Made by a program: the position numbers and the translations under genes. DNA of 15,193 bases from JAYWFX01 sp043778575 (GTDB taxonomy: Bacteria; Patescibacteriota; JACMRA01): the NCBI GenBank assembly GCA_043778575.1, contig JAYWFX010000100.1:1-15193 (forward strand). Reading direction: 5' to 3'. Shown here one piece after another: positions 7,534-13,906 of the stretch. Under the pieces are notes generated by a model that made no database searches, was not told where the DNA came from, and worked only from the letters and a program-made list of their open reading frames with translations. The number at the start of each line of letters is the position of its first letter. The first letter of the stretch is position 1.

Positions 7534-8115
7534 ATGTCTGGCAAGTTTATCGTCATCTACGGATCAAACAATATCGGAAAAAGTACCCAGTCTGAAATCC
7601 TAGCTCAAAAAATTATCAACTGCACTAGATTAAAATATCCTATTTATGATTTGCAACCTACAGGAGTTTTACTCAACCAAATTCTTCGATATCCAGAAAT
7701 GCTAACCAAAACTTATACAGAAACAGAAATCCAACAAATATACGTACAGAATCGTGTGGACTACGAGCCAGCTTTAAAAAATATTTTAGCTGAGGGGAGA
7801 AATGTGTTGGCTGAGGATTATATTGGCACAGGGATTGCGTGGGGGTTGACTCGTGGAGTGAGTCTGGATGAGTTGGAAAAACTAAATAGAGGTTTATTGA
7901 TGCCAGACGTGTCTATACTATTAGATGCTGAACACAGATATATCGACGCAATCGAAAAAAACCATAAAAATGAAAATGACCAAGAGTTATGGGTAAAAAA
8001 TCGAAATATTTATCGAAAATTAGCAGTGCACTTTGGTTGGGAGGTTGTAAATGCTAATCAGCAACTCGAGTTTGTTACCAAGGATATTTTTGACAAGATA
8101 GGTTTACTGCACTGA
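7534..8115 (+). CDS. tmk: thymidylate kinase, divergent CPR-type
   Basis: This 193-residue P-loop kinase probably phosphorylates dTMP to dTDP. It has a P-loop GSNNIGKST (10-18) and the 'QIYVQNR' segment (68-74) that matches the thymidylate kinase nucleotide-binding Arg helix. 'LMPDVSILLDAE' (122-133) matches the family's PDL..LD strand. The usual DRY motif is replaced by 'AEDYIGTGIAWG' (93-104), and the Arg-rich lid is reduced. I recall a set of CPR kinases sharing this AEDY..GTGIAWG pattern and a 'NAN' near the end (NANQ, 173-176), so it seems a conserved variant rather than decay. It heads a cluster with dUTPase-like, dcd and thyX genes, which supports the thymidylate role. Confidence 0.78.
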   Translation: MSGKFIVIYGSNNIGKSTQSEILAQKIINCTRLKYPIYDLQPTGVLLNQILRYPEMLTKTYTETEIQQIYVQNRVDYEPALKNILAEGRNVLAEDYIGTGIAWGLTRGVSLDELEKLNRGLLMPDVSILLDAEHRYIDAIEKNHKNENDQELWVKNRNIYRKLAVHFGWEVVNANQQLEFVTKDIFDKIGLLH

Positions 8116-8124
8116 TTTTAGATT

Positions 8125-8520
8125 ATGCAACCACATTCAATTTCACAAAACCCGACATTTGATCTAACTCAATTTGAAGTTATAGATCATCGTGAAAACG
8201 TACTCTTTTGTCGGACTTTACAGGTGTTTTATTTTGATGGAGTGTATGGTTTTATCAGGGTGAGAAGTAGAGCAGTCAGACACAGTAAGCCCGAAGGTAA
8301 TATCATTAATTCATTACCAACAGCTGTAATCGACGCTGGGTTTTGTGGTCAATTAGAGTTCAAGATTGTGCTGAATCCATCTTCATCGAGCAAATCAGAA
8401 TACTCTCTAGAATTACTACAAAACTGTTTGGCAATCATGTTGATACCCAGTCCAGCTGGTAATTACTACGATGGCTCAAACCAGACTAACACATCTGCCG
8501 ACTTAACATTTACTCTATAA
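8125..8520 (+). CDS. dUTPase-superfamily protein lacking motifs 1 and 5
   Basis: This 131-residue protein aligns by eye with the middle of trimeric dUTPase. VRSRA (46-50) stands for motif 2 (PRSG), 'AVIDAGFCGQLEFKIVLN' (67-84) for motif 3 with catalytic-type D70, and 'NCLAIMLIPSP' (100-110) for motif 4. Phe73 replaces the conserved motif-3 Tyr that stacks on deoxyribose. The N-terminal AGxDL motif 1 and the C-terminal glycine-rich motif 5, which closes over the triphosphate, are not seen. It starts 9 bp after the kinase gene and ends 3 bp before dcd. It could be a dUTPase with borrowed motifs, a partner or regulator of Dcd, or an inactive relative. The superfamily call is fairly sure, the activity is not. 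Confidence 0.65.
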   Translation: MQPHSISQNPTFDLTQFEVIDHRENVLFCRTLQVFYFDGVYGFIRVRSRAVRHSKPEGNIINSLPTAVIDAGFCGQLEFKIVLNPSSSSKSEYSLELLQNCLAIMLIPSPAGNYYDGSNQTNTSADLTFTL

Positions 8521-8523
8521 AAT

Positions 8524-9090
8524 ATGCAACTTTCTGATATTGATATCAAACAGGCAATTGAATCTGGGGATGTGACGATAGAAAACTTTGATGAGAACAG
8601 GCTTCAACCAGCTAGTTACGATGTCCTGCTCGGTTATGAATTTATGTTGTTTACTAGTCATAAACTCGAGTGTATTGACCCTAAAAAGCCCATTCACGAA
8701 TACATGGAAAAGGTTACTCTGACAAATACAGACGATTATTTTGTGATTCATCCCGGTCAGTTTATTTTGGGAGTGACACTAGAGCAGTTTGGTGCTAATG
8801 AAAAATATGCCTGTCAGATAATGGGTAAAAGCTCACTAGCTCGTTATGGTCTCATAGTCCACACGACAGCTGGGTTTATTGATCCGGGGAATATTCTCAA
8901 TGCTACTCTTGAATTTGTAAATACAAACACAGTTCCAATTCGACTGTATCCAGAAATGAAAATTGCTCAAATAGCTTTTTACCAACTCAAAACCCCGGCT
9001 GAAAAAGGATATGGGCACTCATCTCTAAATAGTAAATATCTTGGTTCACGCACGGTACAGGCTAGCAACATGCATCAAAATTTTAACTAA
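8524..9090 (+). CDS. dcd: dCTP deaminase (possibly bifunctional, releasing dUMP)
   Basis: This 188-residue enzyme deaminates dCTP to supply uridine nucleotides for thymidylate synthesis. Motifs include 'LQPASYDVLLG' (27-37), GKSSLARYGL (101-110), 'HTTAGFIDPG' (113-122), catalytic E130 in 'NATLEFVN', 'LYPEMKIAQI' (141-150), and the C-terminal 'GYGHSS...KY' and 'HQNF'. The GKSSLxR and HxTAGFIDPG wording and the tail resemble the mycobacterial/archaeal bifunctional dCTP deaminase/dUTPase more than E. coli Dcd, so direct release of dUMP is plausible. One oddity is that 'DPGNILNATLE' replaces the usual DPGFxGxxTLE, losing an aromatic residue and a Gly at equal length. It begins 3 bp after the dUTPase-like gene. 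Confidence 0.92.
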   Translation: MQLSDIDIKQAIESGDVTIENFDENRLQPASYDVLLGYEFMLFTSHKLECIDPKKPIHEYMEKVTLTNTDDYFVIHPGQFILGVTLEQFGANEKYACQIMGKSSLARYGLIVHTTAGFIDPGNILNATLEFVNTNTVPIRLYPEMKIAQIAFYQLKTPAEKGYGHSSLNSKYLGSRTVQASNMHQNFN

Positions 9091-9138
9091 GGACAGATGT
9101 CCAAAAACACTAATTTAAATATACTAACCTAAATATTT

Positions 9139-10821
9139 ATGCCACTTCCCGATTATTTTTCATTTGAGATTACTACTGTTGATGAGACTGACTTGGTTCT
9201 GGTTTCTTTACATGACTCACGTACTAATTTTACTGTTCGTACAGCACTCCCAAATAGCGGCAAACAAACTGCGTCAATCATGGCATTTGCTGGTGCACGG
9301 TACTCGCGAGCTTCGATCAGTGCTGTGGAGTTATTCAAGGAGATTAAGGCTGCAAAAAAAGATGCAAACTCTAGACTATCTACGATCTTCAAAGCATATG
9401 GTCACGCCTCAGTAGCTGATATGGCTAATATGTTTTGCTATATAGAGAATGTACCAGATATTTACTCACCAATGTTTTATGGAGAAAGCAGTGTCGGGGC
9501 AGGGCAGGGCAGATCAACCAGATACCAAGATTTTAGCTCGAGCACACCCACTGATTTACAGGATTATTTTTCCGACGACGAAGTAAAAAAACTCGTTTCC
9601 CATAGTCCAGATGAAATGAACCAAATAAACACATCATTTCAACATTTGCAAAACGAACTTTTAGAGAAATATCGTAAGTGGGTTTCTATTCTCACAGAAA
9701 AATATACAAAGATCTACGAAATAGACACTCAAAATAAACAGCAAATGGGTGCTTTAGCTGCTAGAGTTTTTGATACAGCTCGGTATTTTCTCCCTGCTGG
9801 AACTGCACTAAAAACCTCTTTTGCGTATCTTACCTCCGCTCGAGAATGGGCTCGACTTATTTCTTTTCTTACAGCTCGTGACGATAGAGATCTCAGATAT
9901 TTAGGTTCACAGTTAGAGTTTTTGTTTGCACCTGACCCAGATGTCGCTGAGTCTGTCGGATATACACCCGAAGCACCAGATTTGATTCGCTATACCTCTG
10001 CAGACGAGACCAGCAATAATAATCTGCAGTCTCTCAAAGAATATTTAGTCCAAACAGGGTTTGATAGTTTGGAAAAGCCAAGTACTCAATTTGGATTTAA
10101 GCCTCTCTCGATAGAATTATATGCTGTTGATTTGTCCGCTGGAGAAAAGATCTTGGCACAAAATATTCTACAGCTCTATCCTACCATCAATACAAAATGG
10201 CTAGCCCAATACGTGCGAGATATTTCCGTACAAGATAAGCTAGAAATAAGTGAAATTTTATTTAGTGATCATACACACCACAATCAGACAGGGAATGCTT
10301 TTCGAGTAAATACTCACAGTTTTGTACTCACTTGTTCTATTTCAGAGACTAGGGATTTGATTAGGCATAGAGCTTGGGGTAGGTTTGTTCCTATGATGGC
10401 ATGTGAGCAAAATTATCGGGACATAATAAATGAGGGCTATACATTACCATTATACCTTACCAACAACTCCCATTTATCAGCTGAGCGAGAACAGTTTGAA
10501 CAAGACATCCTCGAGTATTACAATCATTTGAAGCAATTTGCAGACTCAGTAAAAAGTCTTGATTGGTTTCCACAGCACTTGCTGATTCAGTTACTTCCAT
10601 TTTGTCATGTCATGAAATTATGGTTTCACGGATCACCTAAAGAAATGAGCTACCTGACTAATCTGCGTGTTAGGCCGGGCGGACATATAAACTACCGATA
10701 TCTGGCGTATCAAATGGCAAAACTAGCTAGTCAAAGCGATCCTTTATTGTCTAGTTTAGATTTAGGAGAATTAAAAGAGCCAGACGCTTGTAGTAGGGGT
10801 GAGTTTGTAGATCGAAGCTAA
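9139..10821 (+). CDS. thyX: tandem (double-length) FAD-dependent thymidylate synthase, ThyX family
   Basis: This 560-residue protein contains two ThyX-like halves, about twice the usual length. It should methylate dUMP to dTMP using folate and FAD. The first half has 'YGHASVADMA' (87-96) and GRSTRY (124-129), corresponding to the SxRY end of the ThyX motif, but nothing like RHR. Its 'TSAREWARL' and 'RDLRYL' regions match the family's C-terminal NxRE and EIR segments. The second half has 'SETRDLIRHRAWGR' (402-415), with the RHR triad at 409-411, but CEQNY where SxRY is expected. It ends with 'LTNLR' and 'HINYRYLA'. So the signature motif appears divided between the two halves. It closes the thymidylate cluster 48 bp after dcd and has no Shine-Dalgarno sequence. 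Confidence 0.85.
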   Translation: MPLPDYFSFEITTVDETDLVLVSLHDSRTNFTVRTALPNSGKQTASIMAFAGARYSRASISAVELFKEIKAAKKDANSRLSTIFKAYGHASVADMANMFCYIENVPDIYSPMFYGESSVGAGQGRSTRYQDFSSSTPTDLQDYFSDDEVKKLVSHSPDEMNQINTSFQHLQNELLEKYRKWVSILTEKYTKIYEIDTQNKQQMGALAARVFDTARYFLPAGTALKTSFAYLTSAREWARLISFLTARDDRDLRYLGSQLEFLFAPDPDVAESVGYTPEAPDLIRYTSADETSNNNLQSLKEYLVQTGFDSLEKPSTQFGFKPLSIELYAVDLSAGEKILAQNILQLYPTINTKWLAQYVRDISVQDKLEISEILFSDHTHHNQTGNAFRVNTHSFVLTCSISETRDLIRHRAWGRFVPMMACEQNYRDIINEGYTLPLYLTNNSHLSAEREQFEQDILEYYNHLKQFADSVKSLDWFPQHLLIQLLPFCHVMKLWFHGSPKEMSYLTNLRVRPGGHINYRYLAYQMAKLASQSDPLLSSLDLGELKEPDACSRGEFVDRS

Positions 10822-10842
10822 ATATGCACATTCTCCATTATT

Positions 10843-11415
10843 CTAAATCTTTTTACCCTCTATGTAGACTTCTCGTATGAGTGCGTTTGAGTTTTTGTCT
10901 ATTACTATTTTTACCTCGGCGTTGTTAGTGTTGTTGAAACTCCTAGCAGATCCTTCTGGTACAAAAAACTGGTTAATACCATAATTCAATGTTAGATTTT
11001 TGTTGTATTCACCTGATCCATTTGAAACATTTGTAACCTTTCCTTTTATGCAAAGAGTTCTGTTTAATTGATCAGAATAGCTACCGCCGCATCGTGTTTT
11101 TGAGACATTGTAATTTTCAGCACTGCTAAATTTGTCAGAATAGGATTTTGTTAGCACTACATACACACTGTCACCCTCCTTGAATCCACTCGAATCTTCG
11201 ATACTCCCATCATAAACACTGACCGAATTTAGTTGGTTTATTTTATAACCTAATTGGATATAATCTCCGCGAAATAGATCTCGTGGGTCTACAGGTTTTG
11301 TTTTGAGCCATACTTCCGTTCCCGTGTTCAAGATATTCTGGTAGAAACTAAACATGACAAACAGTAATACAATTTGCAATGCAACCACAACAAAAAACTT
11401 AATCTTTATATTCAT
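10843..11415 (-). CDS. GDYXXLXY domain protein, membrane-anchored
   Basis: This 190-residue protein has one N-terminal membrane segment (about 6-25) and an extracytoplasmic domain. 'PVDPRDLFRGDYIQLGY' (41-57) contains the family's defining GDYxxLxY motif (50-57), and 'YGINQFFVPEG' with the closing 'REVYIEG' matches its C-terminal half. Two cysteines in 'TRCGGSYSDQLNRTLC' could form a disulfide outside the membrane. The biochemical role of this family is unknown. In other bacteria it is encoded with DUF2157 and DUF4401 membrane proteins, as here. Its ATG follows the upstream gene's stop by 2 bp, so it is the last gene of a coupled operon. Confidence 0.88.
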   Translation of the reverse strand: MNIKIKFFVVVALQIVLLFVMFSFYQNILNTGTEVWLKTKPVDPRDLFRGDYIQLGYKINQLNSVSVYDGSIEDSSGFKEGDSVYVVLTKSYSDKFSSAENYNVSKTRCGGSYSDQLNRTLCIKGKVTNVSNGSGEYNKNLTLNYGINQFFVPEGSARSFNNTNNAEVKIVIDKNSNALIREVYIEGKKI

Positions 11416-11417
11416 AT

Positions 11418-12470
11418 TTAAGAAGTCTTTAACTTTTTCTGTCGCATTTGGAGAAAGATCGCCGATACTAGCAGTGTTATCCCAACAAGTACAAAGACTG
11501 ACCCTGATTGTAGTAAACCCGAAAATGACAGTTCAATGACTTTTATTGTGACAGCCAAGACCAATAACAATATTCCATACAGCTTTTTCCAAGAAACTTT
11601 GTCGGTCAAACCCCTTCGTATTATGAGCATAGGCCACAACAGAAAAACAAGGCTGGATACTGATGTGAATAATACTCGAAATATTGAAAAATCATTGTTT
11701 GTAGTATATGTTGACATCTGACTATTAGTATTAAAAATAGATAATATCAGTACAAATGGCAAAAGCATCGTAATCAACACACCTAAAAATTCAGTTTTTG
11801 AAATAAGGTTTTTCCCCAGTGAGTAGATCGAAATAATACCAAATAGCAATACACTAAAAATCAAAGAAATAATCATCTTTATATTGCCTTGACTCAAATC
11901 CTGACCGATTAAATAAGTGTTTTTTGGGATAAAATAATTTGAAAATATACCTAGCCCAGTAAAAATGATACCAATGAGCACAAACTGCAAATAATAGGTA
12001 AATCTCAAATAATATATATGCTTCTCAAGCCATTTAGTACCAAGATATATACCACAAGTGACTAGTGCTGAACTGATGATACCATAAATTGGACGAATCT
12101 GGCTACTATTCTCAAAAGTCCAAGAACTCATCAGATAGAACCAGTAGAATAAAAAACCTATTACACTCCAAGTTAGGGCATGAAATGATTTACCAAGATA
12201 TGAGATGAAGAAGCTGATAGCTAAAACTATGAGTAAAAACAGATCTATAGCCAACCGCGAGTCGGAGCTAATGTTATTTCTCAACACAAATATATAAAAC
12301 AACTGCCAGCATAATTGACCAGCTGAAATCACACCAAAAACTACAAAACAATTACTCAAAAAATCATGTTGAGAATGAAATGGTGCAAGCCACCTACGAT
12401 TGCTCGATCGGTTTTTTACAAACAAATAAATTATGATAATGAGAGGGAAAACAGTGATGAGTCCAAGCAT
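11418..12470 (-). CDS. polytopic membrane protein, DUF4401-like
   Basis: This 350-residue protein is almost entirely hydrophobic helices, about ten in number, beginning at residues 2-18. The last helices, 'LYGILLLVLAVTIKVIELSF' and 'LVGITLLVSAIFLQMRQ', end in a basic tail, as do DUF4401 and DUF2157 C-termini. There is no enzymatic motif. Position is the main evidence: it lies between a DUF2157 gene (1 bp upstream) and a GDYXXLXY gene (2 bp downstream), where DUF4401 is usually found. It may instead be the C-terminal part of a long DUF2157 protein separated from its N-terminus by the TAG at 12474-12472. The function of the set is not established. Confidence 0.7.
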   Translation of the reverse strand: MLGLITVFPLIIIIYLFVKNRSSNRRWLAPFHSQHDFLSNCFVVFGVISAGQLCWQLFYIFVLRNNISSDSRLAIDLFLLIVLAISFFISYLGKSFHALTWSVIGFLFYWFYLMSSWTFENSSQIRPIYGIISSALVTCGIYLGTKWLEKHIYYLRFTYYLQFVLIGIIFTGLGIFSNYFIPKNTYLIGQDLSQGNIKMIISLIFSVLLFGIISIYSLGKNLISKTEFLGVLITMLLPFVLILSIFNTNSQMSTYTTNNDFSIFRVLFTSVSSLVFLLWPMLIIRRGLTDKVSWKKLYGILLLVLAVTIKVIELSFSGLLQSGSVFVLVGITLLVSAIFLQMRQKKLKTS

Positions 12471-12471
12471 A

Positions 12472-13035
12472 CTATAGATAGTGTTGAAATTCAGTAGGTA
12501 TCGATCTACGCGACTGCTTTGCCAAGAGAATGGTTAGTATGGTCGATATACTGAGTAAAAATATGGTATGTCCGTCAGAGTACTGGTTTGTAATTCTATT
12601 AAAATATGGAAACATGCCCGAGATCGCATGTCCACCAACAGCTACCGCTAAAATAGCCAAACTTAGGTACTTGATAATTTTTGAATTGTACAAATAGCCA
12701 ACTGCTCCAGATCCTAAAAACCAGTAAAATAAACCATCTGACCAATCTAATGGTAAATTGAATATCTGACCTACTAGAAATATCCCACCTCCATATGACA
12801 GCAAACCTGCTAAAACAATAGATAGCCCTAGTGTAGTTAGTTTATATTTTTCAATAACCCAAAAACCTACTAGTTCTAAAGTAGAGAAAACAACAACTAC
12901 CACCCCAAGTTTTATTGGATCGGGGATTACTTCCCAGTTTGAAGCAACCAATGATAAGACACCGAAACCCAGCAACACTGCTCCAAGCAAGCCGATGATG
13001 TTGGTGAGTGTCCAAAAATGTCTATCTTGAATCAT
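12472..13035 (-). CDS. DUF2157 membrane protein, short form
   Basis: This 187-residue protein has about six membrane helices. 'GFGVLSLVASNWEVIPDPIKL' spans residues 23-43 and carries the DUF2157 signature: a small-residue helix, then A-NW, then a short amphipathic stretch. 'YGGGIFLVGQIFNLPLDW' (81-98) matches the second conserved block (GQIYN and a following W). DUF2157 proteins are usually much longer, with further helices after this domain; here the frame stops at a TAG one base before the next gene. A downstream frameshift of a formerly longer protein is possible. It begins the membrane operon, 53 bp after the CPR-conserved gene, with a weak terminator-like hairpin between them. Confidence 0.82.
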   Translation of the reverse strand: MIQDRHFWTLTNIIGLLGAVLLGFGVLSLVASNWEVIPDPIKLGVVVVVFSTLELVGFWVIEKYKLTTLGLSIVLAGLLSYGGGIFLVGQIFNLPLDWSDGLFYWFLGSGAVGYLYNSKIIKYLSLAILAVAVGGHAISGMFPYFNRITNQYSDGHTIFLLSISTILTILLAKQSRRSIPTEFQHYL

Positions 13036-13057
13036 ATTGTAAAAATTAACCTACTAC

Positions 13058-13079
13058 AAAAAATTACCTCTTTGGGGGT
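13058..13079 (-). terminator. weak intrinsic terminator-like hairpin
   Basis: On the minus strand ACCCC and GAGGT form a five-pair stem with one mismatch around a CAAA loop (13079-13066), followed by AATTTTTT. It lies just after the stop of the 225-residue CPR gene and before the DUF2157 start, where a terminator would separate the two transcripts. The stem is short, so the call is tentative. Confidence 0.35.
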
Positions 13080-13088
13080 GTGATTGTA

Positions 13089-13766
13089 TTAAAAATAATC
13101 TTCTTCCTCAGCCACCTTAGGTCTGGTTAATCCAAAATCGTCTAAGCCATCCAACTCATCAAGGATACTTTTCTTAGTAGAAGGTTTAGATGTGCTTGGC
13201 ATTTTCCCATGGTTTGACTTTACTACATTGATAAAGGCTCCATGCGAAGGCACACTACCTTTCGGAATATAGATAGCGACCTCATCCCCTGGTTGTAAAC
13301 CTAGCTGCTTCATAGCATATGTACTACTTGCCTTTAATAGTTTTACAGGGTGAGGATACCCCTCTAGTGAAACCACGTAATTGTCAGCAATGATATCAAA
13401 TATACCCACAATACGTTCTCTCTCAACTGGCGAAATAAGTTTAAATTTCTCTCCATCTGTTAATGAAATCCACTTCATACGATCACCCACAACTAATTGT
13501 GTCTTGGATGCATAGTTCTGCGGAACTACATAAACTTTTGCGTTATCTCCAACCATCTGTTCCCCATCAAAAGTCCCCTCCACAACCTCTAGGGCATTAC
13601 TCTCATCCATGCTAACTGTTCTGTGTGCGGAGGGTCTGGAAAAATCATCAGTCAGTGAAACTCCTTTATCATCGCTGAGTTGCATGAGTAATATTTTTGC
13701 TGATCTTAGGTTTGTTTCAGCTACTTCAATGAAATTTAAAATACTTTGAATTTTTTTATGAGCCAT
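13089..13766 (-). CDS. CPR-conserved protein of unknown function
   Basis: This is a 225-residue soluble protein with no signal or membrane segment. It begins with a helical, possibly coiled-coil stretch (3-31). A beta-rich core (about 58-185) follows, with 'EGTFDGEQMVG' (63-73), 'VPQNYASKTQLVVGD' (81-95), 'ISPVERERIVG' (111-121) and 'LGLQPGDEVAIYIPK' (155-169). The tail is Ser/Lys-rich, then acidic (200-225). I recall near-identical wording in a protein found throughout Patescibacteria and sometimes mislabelled as ribosomal L7/L12; I cannot confirm that here. No catalytic residues stand out. The order helix, barrel-like core, acidic tail would suit a protein that binds a large assembly, but that is inference. 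It is transcribed away from the IMPase gene. Confidence 0.75.
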   Translation of the reverse strand: MAHKKIQSILNFIEVAETNLRSAKILLMQLSDDKGVSLTDDFSRPSAHRTVSMDESNALEVVEGTFDGEQMVGDNAKVYVVPQNYASKTQLVVGDRMKWISLTDGEKFKLISPVERERIVGIFDIIADNYVVSLEGYPHPVKLLKASSTYAMKQLGLQPGDEVAIYIPKGSVPSHGAFINVVKSNHGKMPSTSKPSTKKSILDELDGLDDFGLTRPKVAEEEDYF

Positions 13767-13795
13767 AATTTTTTTGTTTACTAAAGGTTTAATAA

Positions 13796-13805
13796 TGATT
13801 AATCA
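13796..13805. repeat. 10-bp perfect palindrome in the divergent intergenic region
   Basis: TGATTAATCA reads the same on both strands. It lies 30 bp upstream of the CPR-conserved gene start (13766) and about 100 bp upstream of the IMPase gene, in the window's largest internal gap. A minus-strand TTGACA (13835-13830) is close by. It could be an operator, but AT-rich chance palindromes of this length are common. Confidence 0.25.
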
Positions 13806-13870
13806 CACACAAATTGTAATACGGCTCTTTGTCAACCTCACAAAACGAGTCACTCATAAAAAGCTCTACT

Positions 13871-13899
13871 TTGACAAGCTAGTGTTATCACAACACTAT
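13871..13899 (+). promoter_or_regulatory. putative leaderless promoter of the IMPase-HIT operon
   Basis: A perfect TTGACA (13871-13876) is followed after 17 bp by CACTAT (13894-13899, 3 of 6), seven bases before the ATG at 13907. TATTAT (13897-13902) is a better -10 hexamer but would need a 20-bp spacer. The layout (17-bp spacer, 7 bases to ATG) is the same as upstream of the LOG gene and would give an mRNA starting at the initiation codon. Confidence 0.45.
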
Positions 13900-13906
13900 T
13901 ATTTCT

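Noticed and set aside
9091..9102. GGACA-GA-TGTCC palindrome between dcd and thyX
   Set aside because: Five-base arms with a two-base centre cannot form a hairpin, and nothing else marks an operator; a chance match is likely.
9164..9415. Alternative frames (both strands) in the first part of the thyX gene
   Set aside because: The ThyX-family frame is supported by motifs immediately following; the alternatives have Leu/Arg-rich or antisense compositions without motifs.
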